Made by a program: the position numbers and the translations under genes
DNA from: Aliagarivorans taiwanensis DSM 22990
GTDB lineage: Bacteria; Pseudomonadota; Gammaproteobacteria; Enterobacterales; Celerinatantimonadaceae
Length of the DNA: 64,000 nt
Assembly (NCBI RefSeq): GCF_000429505.1
Contig: NZ_AUBZ01000020.1
Coordinates: 1-64,000, forward strand
Reading direction: 5' to 3'
Part shown: in pieces, positions 9,493 to 19,600 of the stretch
Position numbering within the stretch: the stretch's first letter is position 1
How the letters are laid out: every line of letters begins with the position of its first letter
Notes under the pieces: model-generated
Database searches by the model: none
What the model was told of the DNA's origin: nothing
The model's input: the letters and a program-made list of their open reading frames with translations, nothing else

Positions 9493-9549
9493 AGCGTAAA
9501 CCAGAAGGCGTGGGGACATGCCTTCTAGTGCTTTGTGGGAGTTTACGCT
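9493..9549. repeat. Nested inverted repeat after the DUF3332 gene
   Basis: Two perfect inverted repeats lie one inside the other six bases after the DUF3332 stop. The outer arms are AGCGTAAAC (9493-9501) and GTTTACGCT (9541-9549). The inner arms are AGAAGGC (9503-9509) and GCCTTCT (9520-9526). No run of T follows, so a simple intrinsic terminator is doubtful. It could be an mRNA 3' stabiliser or a small repeat element. Confidence 0.6.
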
Positions 9550-10036
9550 TGTGCGTTAGCAGGTAGATTTATCAACGCCCAAAGCGGCAGGGCGTGTCAG
9601 CGCGTCCATCCACACAGTGGCGATGGTGTCTATTTGATGTGTTTGTTACTCAAATATGAGTCCCTACAACTACAAAGCAAACGCCAGATAGGTTGGTAAC
9701 CTATACCAGCTCAGTTAAAGCAATGAGCCGTTTGCACTATTTTCGGGTTTTGACAGTTGCGCTACATTATCTTCGCAAGTAAACCAATAAGTTTCCGTAG
9801 CGATTCTTTGCTACCTAAAACTATTGGTTATCCAAGTTTAAGCTATAAATTAGGATGATATTAACTTAGCTACTGCCAGCATAGTGCGCTTAAGTAACAG
9901 GTGGTTATCAGCGTATATTGTGAGCCAAGTGGATCGTATATCGGATTGGAGCATCATTTTTTGCACAAAATGCCAGTAACAGCGGACCGGTCTATGGCCG
10001 ATCCGGCGAGTAAAGCGAGCAGCTTGATTACTATTG
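9550..10036. other. Gene-free AT-rich stretch with stem-loops
   Basis: No coding frame is supported. A 7-bp perfect inverted repeat ATAGGTT/AACCTAT with a 3-base spacer lies at 9688-9704. A longer imperfect stem runs from CCAATA at 9784 to TATTGG at 9822-9827, with the GTAGC/GCTAC pair closing its inner part. The stretch could hold a small RNA or an operator; nothing here matches a known RNA family that I can recall. Confidence 0.4.
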
Positions 10037-10486
10037 TTAGTTTTTGGACTGTGAGGAAATTGTTGCCTCCATAATAGACAGCATCTTCCTCGAGTTATCG
10101 GCTGTATCTACAACCGCTCTTGTTACTTGTGCAGCCGCAACCATGAACAAACCAGATATCGCGACTCCAACACCAGGACCGAGGGCAAAAAGTTGCTGAA
10201 TACCGTTTGCATATCTACTGACTTGACTTAACCCTGCAAACGCTACAATCACGCCAACTACGACGGTAAACCAGCCGCAATAACCAAGAAATTTTGAAAC
10301 GCCTATAGCTGTGGAGTAGTTAGATAAAACACTATAGGAATCTGTTGGATCCATTGACGAACGGCTGCTTTCTTCTGGTTTCACTTCTTTGCCAGACTTT
10401 TTCGCATAGTCACAAGACTGGCACAAAACCATTGAAGCATCGCCAAAATTAATTGATGTTTGACTTCCGCATGAGCTGCATTCCAT
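10037..10486 (-). CDS. Small zinc-ribbon membrane protein
   Basis: A 149-residue protein of unknown function. The N terminus carries two CxxC pairs, CSSC (residues 3-6) and CQSC (22-25), which would form a zinc ribbon. A polar serine-rich linker follows, then two hydrophobic helices at about 68-86 and 100-118. A very strong Shine-Dalgarno sequence, AAAAGGAGG, lies just before the ATG. It is isolated between two gene-poor stretches, with more A+T than its neighbours, which suggests possible recent acquisition. It resembles the many orphan zinc-ribbon/membrane proteins of bacteria, none of which has a firm role. Confidence 0.7.
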   Translation of the reverse strand: MECSSCGSQTSINFGDASMVLCQSCDYAKKSGKEVKPEESSRSSMDPTDSYSVLSNYSTAIGVSKFLGYCGWFTVVVGVIVAFAGLSQVSRYANGIQQLFALGPGVGVAISGLFMVAAAQVTRAVVDTADNSRKMLSIMEATISSQSKN

Positions 10487-10742
10487 TGTATTGCCTCCTT
10501 TTATGATAACCGTTTACTCGAGTGCAAAATGCAATCTTTGACCCCGGTCAGTTTTCAATGTATCGCGCCTTTGTTATCAACTTTATCACTATATGAAAAT
10601 CCTATCTAACATAAGTTAGATCATTCGACACGATCTAAACGGTGTGAAAGAGGCGAAAATTCACTAACAAAAATGGGACTAAGCAGTGATGCTTGAGTAA
10701 ACCTATAGTAGGGAGACAACTGATCGTGACCAGATAGATCCA

Positions 10743-11666
10743 TTAGCTACCACTAACAAGCCCCGCCCCAATACACTCCTTGTGCTCCAAAAACATTTCA
10801 ATAAAGCTTCGCACCTTCGAAGACATATGCTTTCGATTCGGGTACACCAAATACACATCCACATCGCCGCTTGGGTAATCCGTTAAGATCTCCACCAGCC
10901 TGCCGCTGCTCAGCTCATCGCCTAAGTTAAACTCCGGCATACGCATAATGCCTTGCCCCGCGACACATAACTCAACCTCTAGCTGCGAGCTATTGGTTGC
11001 CACAAAACTATGGAGTGCCAGTTCAGTCTGATGGCCGTCGGGGCCGGTAAAGCGCCACTGGTTGTAGTTGGGCAAGTTGCTGTAGCAGATAAGCTTGTGA
11101 TTGCGCAGGTCATCTGGGGTTTGCGGCGTACCAAAGCGCTCTAAATAGGCTGGCGACGCTACCATGACCGCGCGAAAGGTGGCGAATTTGCGGCTGATCA
11201 GGCTGGAGTCGTCCAGTGCGGTGGTGGCGCGGATCGCTAAATCGAAGCCATCGGCAATCAGGTCGGCCTTCTTATCGTTCAGTTCGATATCGAAACTGAC
11301 TCTGGGGTAGCGCTGGTTAAAGTGCTCTAAGAACCTCGGCAGAGTGTTGATGCCAAAGCTGGTGGGGCAACTTATTCGTAGTACGCCGGATGGGCTGGCC
11401 TGCTGGCCCTGCATGGCGCGCTCCAGCGCTGCGGCATCGTCTACCAGCTGTTCGGCTTGGGCGTAGTAGAGCTGGCCTTCGGCGGTGAGGTTTAACGAGC
11501 GGGTGCTGCGCTGCAATAACCGCACACCCAAACGCTCTTCCAATTTGGTCAGCTCTTTGCTGATGTACGAAGTGGAGTGTTCAAGCTTTTGTGCGGCCTT
11601 GGTAAAACTGCCTTGTTTAACCAATTCCGTGAAGATCACCATGCCATCGAACAGTTGGCTATTCAT
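10743..11666 (-). CDS. LysR family transcriptional regulator
   Basis: A 307-residue LysR regulator. The N-terminal winged helix-turn-helix reads FTELVKQGSFTKAAQKLEHS followed by SYISKELTKLEERLG, and the C-terminal periplasmic-binding-like effector domain starts near residue 90. An in-frame ATG at 11708 exists, but the ATG at 11666 has AGGGA upstream and fits the normal LysR length of about 300. It is divergent from the FMN-reductase gene with 173 bases between the start codons, the usual arrangement for a LysR protein that controls its neighbour. The effector is unknown. Confidence 0.9.
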   Translation of the reverse strand: MNSQLFDGMVIFTELVKQGSFTKAAQKLEHSTSYISKELTKLEERLGVRLLQRSTRSLNLTAEGQLYYAQAEQLVDDAAALERAMQGQQASPSGVLRISCPTSFGINTLPRFLEHFNQRYPRVSFDIELNDKKADLIADGFDLAIRATTALDDSSLISRKFATFRAVMVASPAYLERFGTPQTPDDLRNHKLICYSNLPNYNQWRFTGPDGHQTELALHSFVATNSSQLEVELCVAGQGIMRMPEFNLGDELSSGRLVEILTDYPSGDVDVYLVYPNRKHMSSKVRSFIEMFLEHKECIGAGLVSGS

Positions 11667-11839
11667 CGTCGTCCCTGTCTTTCGATAAGCGGGAATTGAG
11701 GCATTCACAGCTTATTGCGAGTCATATGGAAATAATTCTTACACATTTGCCCCATTAATCAAATATGAAAAGGGAATTATAGTGTTTACAAGTTAAACAC
11801 ATGGTGTCGCCGACTCGGCAAACTCACTAAGGATGAATC

Positions 11840-12382
11840 ATGAAACTACTGGTATTTGCAGCATCTAACAGCGCCCAATCGATTAACCGTCAGCTGGCGA
11901 CCTATGCAGCGACCTTTGTAGAAGGCGCAGAGATAGAAGTGCTCGACATCAATGATTACGAGATGCCTCTGTACAGCAGCGACCGCGAAGCGGCTGGCGG
12001 GGTACCGGTATTAGCGCAAGCCTTCTTCGATAAAATCGGTAGCGCCGATGCCCTGATTATCGCCTTTGCCGAACACAACGGCAGCTATACCGCCGCCTAC
12101 AAGAACCTATTCGACTGGACCTCGCGGATTGACCAGAAGGTGTTCCAAGGCAAGCAAGCGGTCTATCTTGCAACCTCGCCGGGCCCGGGTGGCGCACAGT
12201 CGGTACTGGGCGCGGCAGTGACCAGCGCACCTTACTTTGCCGCCGAGGTGAAAGGCTCGCTCTCAATCCCAAGCTTTTACGATAACTTCGACCTAGCTGA
12301 GCAGCGGCTGACTAACTCTGAGTTGCAGGCTAAGTTACGCGAAACGGTGGCAAGCTTAACTACTGAAACTGCTAAGGCGTAG
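11840..12382 (+). CDS. NADPH-dependent FMN reductase family protein
   Basis: A 180-residue flavodoxin-fold oxidoreductase. The phosphate-binding loop is at the N terminus (FAASNSAQSINRQL), and the motif EHNGSYTAAYKNLFDW at about residues 75-90 is typical of the NADPH-dependent FMN or azo/quinone reductases. It is probably cytoplasmic and reduces flavin or quinone. AAGGA precedes the ATG at 11840. It is divergent from the LysR gene and is followed by a strong terminator, so it is likely a single-gene unit controlled by that regulator. Confidence 0.85.
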   Translation: MKLLVFAASNSAQSINRQLATYAATFVEGAEIEVLDINDYEMPLYSSDREAAGGVPVLAQAFFDKIGSADALIIAFAEHNGSYTAAYKNLFDWTSRIDQKVFQGKQAVYLATSPGPGGAQSVLGAAVTSAPYFAAEVKGSLSIPSFYDNFDLAEQRLTNSELQAKLRETVASLTTETAKA

Positions 12383-12493
12383 TCGTAACAGTGAGTGGTA
12401 ATGTAGAAAAGGTGTTAGGACTAGTGCCTCGTCACTTCGACGCATTTACAGACGGGCTTACACAGGTTTTGTAGTTGGTCTGTTCGATACAAC

Positions 12494-12515
12494 AAAGGCC
12501 GCTGATGCGGCCTTT
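12494..12515. terminator. Bidirectional terminator
   Basis: The perfect 9-bp stem AAAGGCCGC / GCGGCCTTT has a TGAT loop and is flanked by A on the left and T on the right. It lies between the convergent FMN-reductase and gloC genes and can serve both. Confidence 0.88.
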
Positions 12516-12522
12516 TAGTAAT

Positions 12523-13152
12523 CTAGCGAGTGAACGGGTTCATCCGTTTCTCTTCGCCAATGGTCGACATTGGGCCGTGACCGGGAATGAACTGGTAATC
12601 ATCATCCAAGCTGTATAACTGCTCGTTGATCGCTTTGATCAAGGTTGGGAGATCACCCTGAGGGAAGTCGGTGCGGCCGATGGAGCGCTTGAACAGCACA
12701 TCGCCTACTATGGCAAGCTTAGCGGCATGATCAATAAACACCACGTGGCCCGGCGTGTGCCCCGGCGTGTGGCGCACTTCGAGCTCCATTTCACCGATGG
12801 TCACTACTTCACCATGCTCTAGCCATTGGCTAGGGGCAAAGCTCTCCACCCGTGGGAAGCCAAACATCTGGCTTTGCATAGGCAGCTGGCTTAGCCAAAA
12901 ATCATCGGCTTGCTGTGGGCCGACAATCGGCGCGGCAAAGCGCTGGGCGATAATCTCGGTGGCGCCAACATGGTCGAGATGGCCATGGGTAAGCAAAATC
13001 TTCTCAACCTCAACACCGAGTTCTTCAACGGCGTCTTGCAAGTCTTTTGGGTCGCCGCCGGGATCGACAATGGCGGCTTTTTGGGTTTGTTCACACCAGA
13101 TGATGCTGGCGTTCTGGGCAAAAGGAGTAACTGGAATAATTCGGTAGGCCAT
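12523..13152 (-). CDS. gloC: Metallo-beta-lactamase fold hydrolase, YcbL/GloC type glyoxalase II
   Basis: A 209-residue metallo-hydrolase that closely follows E. coli YcbL (GloC), which hydrolyses S-lactoylglutathione. The dinuclear metal motif THGHLDHVG lies at about residues 59-67. Further ligands lie in HTPGHTPGHV and in FIPGHGPMST near the C terminus. The reading frame extends upstream to 13269, but the family begins with MAYRIIPVTPF, so the ATG at 13152 is the start; AAGAG precedes it. It is likely monocistronic, with a shared terminator on its 3' side and tdk divergent. Confidence 0.9.
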   Translation of the reverse strand: MAYRIIPVTPFAQNASIIWCEQTQKAAIVDPGGDPKDLQDAVEELGVEVEKILLTHGHLDHVGATEIIAQRFAAPIVGPQQADDFWLSQLPMQSQMFGFPRVESFAPSQWLEHGEVVTIGEMELEVRHTPGHTPGHVVFIDHAAKLAIVGDVLFKRSIGRTDFPQGDLPTLIKAINEQLYSLDDDYQFIPGHGPMSTIGEEKRMNPFTR

Positions 13153-13382
13153 AACAACACTCTTTTTTCTGTAAGCGCTTAGTTTAACCAGCATGGCGTT
13201 TAGGGCAAGCCCTTGTCGCGAGTAAGCTTTTGCGAGGCCGCCCTGAGGGTATGCCTGTTGGCTATTCACACTGCGGTGCAGAAAGGTTGGAAAATGCCAA
13301 AGCGGCTAGGTAAAATCGCCGGGCTTTGACAGCGCATACAATGCTGGCATTCGCGCACTGCAATCTTAATCACGGGTTTTAC

Positions 13383-14036
13383 ATGGCTTCTCTGCACTAC
13401 TACTACTCTTCCATGAATGCGGGTAAATCCAGCCACCTGCTTCAGGCAAACTTTAACTACATCGAACGTCATATGAGCACTTATTTGTTTACGGCGGCCA
13501 TCGATGACCGTATCCAAAAGGGCATTATCTCTTCGCGCATCGGTTTAAGTGCGCCGGCGCATCCTTTCGATAATGGCTTAAACCTGTTTGAGGTAGTGAA
13601 AGAGGTGATTGCCGAGCAGGGCAAGCGACTCGATTGCATCTTGGTGGATGAGTCTCAGTTTCTCAGCAAAGAGCAGGTGGAGCAACTTTGCCAAGTGGTC
13701 GACGAGCTGAATATCCCGGTACTGGCCTATGGTCTGCGTACTGACTTCCTTGGCGAACTGTTCGAGGGAAGCCGTTGGCTGTTGGCCTGGGCTGAGCGCA
13801 TTGAAGAGATCAAAGGCGTGTGTTTCTGTGGCCGCAAGGCAACCATGGTGGCGCGGGTTGATGCTCAAGGCCGCGCTATGAGCGCTGGCGCCCAAACCGA
13901 GATTGGCGGCGAAGATCGCTATGTATCGGTGTGCCGCAAGCATCACCGCTTGGCGGTGGCTGGTGAGTTACTGCTGAAGCGTAATCTGGCAGCGGATGCG
14001 GTGAGCTCTATTCAGGCGCAGCAGCTTGGCGACTAA
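13383..14036 (+). CDS. tdk: Thymidine kinase
   Basis: A 217-residue type II thymidine kinase that phosphorylates thymidine in the salvage pathway. The P-loop MNAGKSSHLL lies at residues about 11-20, the catalytic region LVDESQFL is at mid-protein, and the zinc-binding cysteines lie in CFCGRKA and CRKHH near the C terminus. The start at 13383 fits the E. coli enzyme (MAQLYFYYSAMNAGKS); the in-frame ATG at 13326 has no support. A clear terminator follows at 14064-14088. Confidence 0.95.
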   Translation: MASLHYYYSSMNAGKSSHLLQANFNYIERHMSTYLFTAAIDDRIQKGIISSRIGLSAPAHPFDNGLNLFEVVKEVIAEQGKRLDCILVDESQFLSKEQVEQLCQVVDELNIPVLAYGLRTDFLGELFEGSRWLLAWAERIEEIKGVCFCGRKATMVARVDAQGRAMSAGAQTEIGGEDRYVSVCRKHHRLAVAGELLLKRNLAADAVSSIQAQQLGD

Positions 14037-14063
14037 GCGCCTTATTAGCTGCTCTGTTTAAGC

Positions 14064-14088
14064 AAAAGCTCGGGTTCTCCGAGCTTTT
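14064..14088. terminator. Terminator after tdk
   Basis: A perfect 10-bp stem, AAAAGCTCGG / CCGAGCTTTT, with a GTTCT loop. The T run on the plus strand serves tdk, and the flanking A run can serve the convergent gloA2 gene. Confidence 0.9.
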
Positions 14089-14122
14089 GTCGTTTTAGGC
14101 TTTGATCAGCTACTTAGTTTTT

Positions 14123-14506
14123 TTACTCTTCATAAAGCTCTAAGGGCAAGCCGTCGGGATCGGCAAAGAAGGTAAAACGCTTGTCTGTGAGCTCATCGAC
14201 GCGGATCGGCTCCACCTCAATGCCTTGTGCAGTAAGTTTACTCACCACATCGTCAAGATTCGTTACGCTAAACGCCAAATGGCGCAGGCCACTGGCTTCA
14301 GGATGGCTCAGACGTGCTGGTGGGTTGGCAAAGCTAAACAGCTCGACGCGGCTGCCATCGGGCAGGGCTAAATCTAATTTGTAGGAATCGCGATGTTCGC
14401 GGTAATACTCGGAGACAATGGTAAGACCGAGTACTTCGCTGTAGAAGTGTTTCGAACGCTGATAATCAGAGCAGATAAGTGCAGTGTGGTGGATGGCGTT
14501 TAGCAT
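14123..14506 (-). CDS. gloA2: VOC family protein, YaeR/GloA2 type
   Basis: A 127-residue vicinal-oxygen-chelate protein, very similar to E. coli YaeR (GloA2). Two beta-alpha-beta-beta-beta repeats are visible, with likely metal ligands in IHHTALICSD, in VELFSFANPP and in LRHLAFSV, and a final LPLELYEE. The family is annotated as glyoxalase I-like, but the substrate is not settled. AAGGAA precedes the ATG. It lies between terminators on both sides, so it should be transcribed alone. Confidence 0.9.
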   Translation of the reverse strand: MLNAIHHTALICSDYQRSKHFYSEVLGLTIVSEYYREHRDSYKLDLALPDGSRVELFSFANPPARLSHPEASGLRHLAFSVTNLDDVVSKLTAQGIEVEPIRVDELTDKRFTFFADPDGLPLELYEE

Positions 14507-14580
14507 GTCGTTCCTTGATTTAAGAGATAGCCAAAGTCTGCCTTGAACAGGGCCCTACAGCAATAGCCAACTTAGCGGCG

Positions 14581-14604
14581 AAAAAAGCCCGCAGTTGCGG
14601 GCTT
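14581..14604 (-). terminator. Terminator of fhs
   Basis: The stem AAGCCCGC / GCGGGCTT with an AGTT loop is followed on the minus strand by a run of T (AAAAAA at 14581-14586 on the plus strand). It lies 43 bases past the fhs stop codon. Confidence 0.88.
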
Positions 14605-14646
14605 GATAAGAGTATTGAGGGAGCGCTACTGCGTTAAGTGAGCGCC

Positions 14647-16389
14647 TTACTCGTCGATACCCACAATATTGCCATCTTCATCGATATCGATGTTCAGGTA
14701 GCCGGGGCGCTCTGGCAGGCCTGGCATGGTCAGCACGTTTCCGGTCAGCACGTAGATAAAGCCTGCGCCCGCGCACAGTTTTAGCTCGCGGATTGGTACG
14801 GTAAAGCCAGTCGGTGCGCCCTTCAGTGAGGGATCGTGGCTAATCGACAGCGGGCTCTTGGCCATGCACAGTGGCAGGTTGGCGAAGCCGTTCTCGCTAA
14901 GCTGGGCGATATCCGCTTTGGCTTGTTCGCTAAGCTCGATACCTGCACCGCCGTAACCGGCTTCTACCATAGTCAGCAGCTTGGCTTCGATGCTTTGCTC
15001 CACATCGTATAGCGGCTTGAACTGCTCGGATTCGTTCAGTGCCAGCAGCACTTGCTCGGCCAGTTCAGTAGCACCATCGCCGCCTTTAACAAAGGCCTCA
15101 GAGATAGCCACTTTCGCGCCCAGCTCACGCACCCAACTAGCCAGCAACTCCAGCTCTTGGTCGGTATCTTGCGGGAAGCGGTTAATCGCAACCACAACCG
15201 GCAGGCCATAACGCTTCACGTTCTCGATGTGCCATTTAAGGTTGGCAAAGCCTGCTTCTAACGCATCGTTATCTGCTTCGAAGATCGCTTCTGGCAGGGC
15301 TTGGCCCGGACGCAGGTCGTATTTACCTGAGTTGGCTTTTAGGCCGCGCAGGGTAGCAACGACCACACCCGCATCTGGGCCTTTATCCGCCGCACGTGCT
15401 TTGATGTTACAGGCCTTCTCAAAGCCCATGTCGGAGCCGAAGCCGCCTTCAGTTACCACGATATCGCTAAGGCTCAGTGCAATGCGATCAGCAATGATAG
15501 ATGAGTTACCGTGGGCGATGTTGGCAAATGGGCCAGCATGTAGCAGGGTAGGCACGCCTTCGAGGGTCTGCATTAGGGTAGGCTGAGCGGCGTCTTTCAT
15601 AATGGCAGCCATGGCACCGGCAACTTGTAGCTGCTCGGCAGTAATAGGCTGACCATCGGTGTTGTAGGCCATCACCGCTTGACCGATGCGCTTGCGTAGA
15701 TCTTTAAGGTCGGTGGCCAGCGCCAGAATCGCCATTAGCTCAGAGGCGGCGGTGATATCAAAGCCCGACTCGCGCTCGATACCGTTTACGGTAGAGCCTT
15801 CGCGGTTGATGCCGACCTTGATGCGGCGCAGGCAACGGTCGTTCATATCGACCACACGGCGCCAGGTAATACGCTCGATATCGATGTTCAGGCGCTCAAG
15901 GCCAGTTTTCGCAGTAAAGCCTTCGCCCAAACGCTCTTCGTGGTATAGACGCGCATCGATAGCGGCGGCACCCAAGTTGTGGGCGGCAGAAACGGCGTGG
16001 ATGTCACCGGTGAGGTGCAGGTTAAGCTCTTCCATCGGCGCCACTTGGCTGTAACCGCCACCAGCAGCACCGCCTTTAACACCAAATACCGGGCCCATCG
16101 ATGGCTGGCGAATACAGGCCATCACCTTTTGATTGAGCTTCTTCAAGCCTTGCGACAAGCCAATGGTGGTAACGGTTTTGCCTTCACCCAGCGGGGTTGG
16201 GGTGATGGCGGTCACCAGTACCAATTTACCCTGTGCGTTATCGCTGCTGTCCTTTAGCAGGTTGAGGTTTACTTTGGCTTTCGATGCGCCTTGAGGGATC
16301 AAGGCTTGATCAGGAATGCCCGCCTGCTTGGCGATTTCACTAATTGGTTTTAGGGTGGCTTGTTGGGAGATTTTTAAATCGGACAGCAT
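14647..16389 (-). CDS. fhs: Formate--tetrahydrofolate ligase
   Basis: A 580-residue enzyme that joins formate to tetrahydrofolate with ATP, giving 10-formyl-THF for one-carbon metabolism. The P-loop [16 protein letters not shown] lies at about residues 64-79. The family segments [14 protein letters not shown] and [13 protein letters not shown] follow, and the C-terminal region [20 protein letters not shown] is intact. The length is close to the usual 555-580. It is a single gene divergent from recC with a 272-bp intergenic region. The enzyme is present in only part of the gammaproteobacteria, where it can recover formate made in anaerobic growth. Confidence 0.96.
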   Translation of the reverse strand: MLSDLKISQQATLKPISEIAKQAGIPDQALIPQGASKAKVNLNLLKDSSDNAQGKLVLVTAITPTPLGEGKTVTTIGLSQGLKKLNQKVMACIRQPSMGPVFGVKGGAAGGGYSQVAPMEELNLHLTGDIHAVSAAHNLGAAAIDARLYHEERLGEGFTAKTGLERLNIDIERITWRRVVDMNDRCLRRIKVGINREGSTVNGIERESGFDITAASELMAILALATDLKDLRKRIGQAVMAYNTDGQPITAEQLQVAGAMAAIMKDAAQPTLMQTLEGVPTLLHAGPFANIAHGNSSIIADRIALSLSDIVVTEGGFGSDMGFEKACNIKARAADKGPDAGVVVATLRGLKANSGKYDLRPGQALPEAIFEADNDALEAGFANLKWHIENVKRYGLPVVVAINRFPQDTDQELELLASWVRELGAKVAISEAFVKGGDGATELAEQVLLALNESEQFKPLYDVEQSIEAKLLTMVEAGYGGAGIELSEQAKADIAQLSENGFANLPLCMAKSPLSISHDPSLKGAPTGFTVPIRELKLCAGAGFIYVLTGNVLTMPGLPERPGYLNIDIDEDGNIVGIDE

Positions 16390-16661
16390 GTTTTAACTCT
16401 TATAGGTGGGTTAATGCGCTGAAATATATCAAAAATCAGTATCTGCTTCTCTCAAGAAAGCTTAGGAAAAATACGCTGTTATGATTACTTAAACTAATCC
16501 GAAAGTGGTAACAACTCAATCGGGTTGAAAAGTGGCCAGGGTAGGCAGCGTGAATTCTGTGATCTAACAAAATCTTAGCGCAACGTAGTGGTTTGTTTCG
16601 TTGATACATACGGGTAAGCTACACGTTACCTAAAAAGAATAACTATCTCGCCCAACCCAGA

Positions 16662-19600
16662 ATGCTAACTATCTATCAATCCAACCTGACCGAAAAGCTG
16701 CTCGACACCTTAGCCGATGTCTATCAGCAGCGACCGGCGGGTTGCTCGGTGTTCGAACCTGAGCAGATCTTGGTGCAAAACCCGGATATGGCGCAGTGGC
16801 TTAAGATCTCGCTTGCCGAAAAGCAGGGCATCGCAGCCAACATCCAGTTTCCGCTACCCTCATCCTTTTTGTGGCAGATCTTTAAGCAAGCGTTTAGCTC
16901 ACTACCTGAGCAGAGCCCATTTGCTAAATCGGCTATGACCTGGACCCTGATGCGCCTGCTGCCGCAGCATATGAGCGAACCCGAGTTCCAATGGATGCAA
17001 AGTGAACTGGCAGATGCCCAGCCTGAGCGGCAACAGCAAAAGCTGTTTAGCCTGTGTTCAACCATCGCCGATACCTTCGACCAATACCTGATGTATCGCC
17101 CAGGTTGGATTGCCAGTTGGGAGCAAGACGAGCAGGTCGAGGGCTTAGGTGATCAGCAGCAATGGCAGGCGCGCTTGTGGCGGATGGTGAGCAACGATAT
17201 CACCGCTAGGGCGGGGTCAGACCTACACCGGGGACGCTTGTTGCAGCAAACTCTTGAGGTATTAGATCACAGTGATCACCTACAGATCCGTGGGCTACCG
17301 CCGCGTATTGCCATCTTTGGCTTAAGCTCGCTGCCAGAGCAAACCATGTTGCTGCTTAATGCCCTGGCCAAGCATATCGATATTCACTGGTTTCAACTCA
17401 ACCCCTGTGAGCACTTTTGGCTGGATATTGTCGATGAAAAGGCGCTGGCCAAGATCGAAGCCAGCAAGCTGGTGGGTAAGCTTGAAGATCTCGATAGCGA
17501 TCATTACTACCTGGTGGGCAACCCGCTGCTGGCATCCTTCGGTGGCTTAGGGCGAGAGAACTTGTCTTTGATGCTGGAAAAGCTAGAGAGCGACTTGTAC
17601 GAGCAGTATTTCCCGTTCCCATCAACAGGCGCGCTTAACTACTTGCAGCAGCAGATCCTTCATCTTGAGTGTCGTGGTCAGTTCGATGCCCTGAGCCCGC
17701 AACAGCTCTCATCGAATGACGACAAGCAAGCGTTTGAGCAAGCGGAACTGGCTAATCTGCGTTTCCACCAGTGCTACTCACCACTGCGCGAGCTGGAAGT
17801 ATTAAAAGACCAACTGTTTGCGCTGTTTGACAGCGACCCAAGCCTTAGTCCCAACGATGTTGTGGTGATGATGCCCGATGTGTCGATCTACGCGCCATTT
17901 ATCCGCGGAGTGTTTGCCTATAATCCGCAACGCCCGAGCTTTCCGTTTAGCATTAGTGATTTGTCGGCAGTTCAGCAATCGGTGTTGGCCAACTCTCTGC
18001 TGCAGATCTTTAGCTTGCCTGAGAGCCGCTTTGGCTTAAGCGAGGTACTGGCGCTGCTGGAAGTGCCCGCCACCTTGGCGCGCTTCGACATTAGCGAAGA
18101 TGAGTTTGATTTGCTCAAGCACTGGCTACGCGATGTGGGCGTGCGCTGGGGCGTAGATGCGGAGCACCGCGCTCAGTTTGGGGTGGGGGATTTTGAGCAA
18201 AATAGCTGGCTATTTGGTCTCAAGCGCATGCTACTCGGCTATGCGATGCACCCAAGCATGGGCGATTACGCCGACACCTTGCCCTTCGATGAGATTGAGG
18301 GCGCACAGGCACAGGCGCTGGGTAAGTTCAGCCTTTTTATCGAGCGGCTTGAGCAGACCAGTGAGTTACTTACCCAAAGTCATACTGCTGAGCAGTGGCT
18401 GGAATGTGTTAATCAGGTGCTAAGTGACTTCTATATCGCCGATGAGCAAGGTAGCCGCGATATTAAGGCGGTGGTTGAGGCGATGCAGGCGTTTCGCGAT
18501 ACCCAAGAGCAGACCGGCTATGAGCAGCCGGTATCGCGGGAGATTGTCCGAGAGCTACTGTTCGATACCCTCAACGCTGCCCAGTCCAGTCGCCGCTTTA
18601 AAGCGGGGGCGATTAACTTTTGCAGCCTAATGCCGATGCGTAGTATCCCGTTTAAGGTTGTCTGCCTGCTCGGCATGAACGACGGCGACTTCCCGCGGCA
18701 AAACCCCACTATCAGTTTTGATTTGATGCAAAAGCAGCGGCGTCGTGGCGACCGTTCGCGCCGGTTAGACGACCGCTACCTGTTCCTTGAAGCTTTGCTT
18801 TCTTGCCGCCAGCATTTGCATATCTCATGGGTGGGCAAGGATATTCGCAGCGACCAAGAGCTGCCGCCGTCGGTGCTGTTGATGGAGCTGCGAGACTATA
18901 TTGCTGAGTCGTGGCTGGTGAGCGGCGATGAGTGCTTAGCGCCCGACAAAGCCGGTAAGCAGGTTTTGCATGCCATGACCTTTGAGCATCCCTTGCAAGC
19001 GTTTAACGCCCAGTACTACCAACAAGGGTCGCCGCTGCACTCCTACTCGCAGTTTTGGGCGGTTCAGCCGCAACTACCTGAGCCCTTTAGTGATGCCGAA
19101 TTAGGTGCACAGGAAAGCGTCGAACAGCGCTTGCGCGTCGAACTCAGTGAAGTTGCCGCAGCGCTGAGCAACCCTTGCCGCTATTTTCTGCAGCGCCGAT
19201 TGGGCGTGTACTTCGACGGGGTTGCAGAGCAAGTACCTGATAGCGAGCCGTTTGCGCTAGATGCGCTAAGCGGTTGGCAGCTCAAGCAACAGGCCTTTGT
19301 GAGTCGTTTTTACTACCAAAATGTGCCGGGCTTTAAACGCCAGCAAGGATTAACCGGCAGTTTACCGGTGGGGGATGCCGGTGAGCGCAAATTGGAAGAG
19401 GCCATCTCTGCTAGCGATTCGCTGATGGAATATCTGCCGGATGCGCTGCGCAATCCGTCTGTGCCGCAAGAGTTTCGGCTAAGCCTTGGCGATGATTTGC
19501 CCGAGCTACTGGGCCAAACGGTCGCACCCATCGAGGGACGGCTATGGCGGGTGAAAAACGGCAATCTTAGCGCTAAAGACCGATTGCATGGCTGGCTGCA

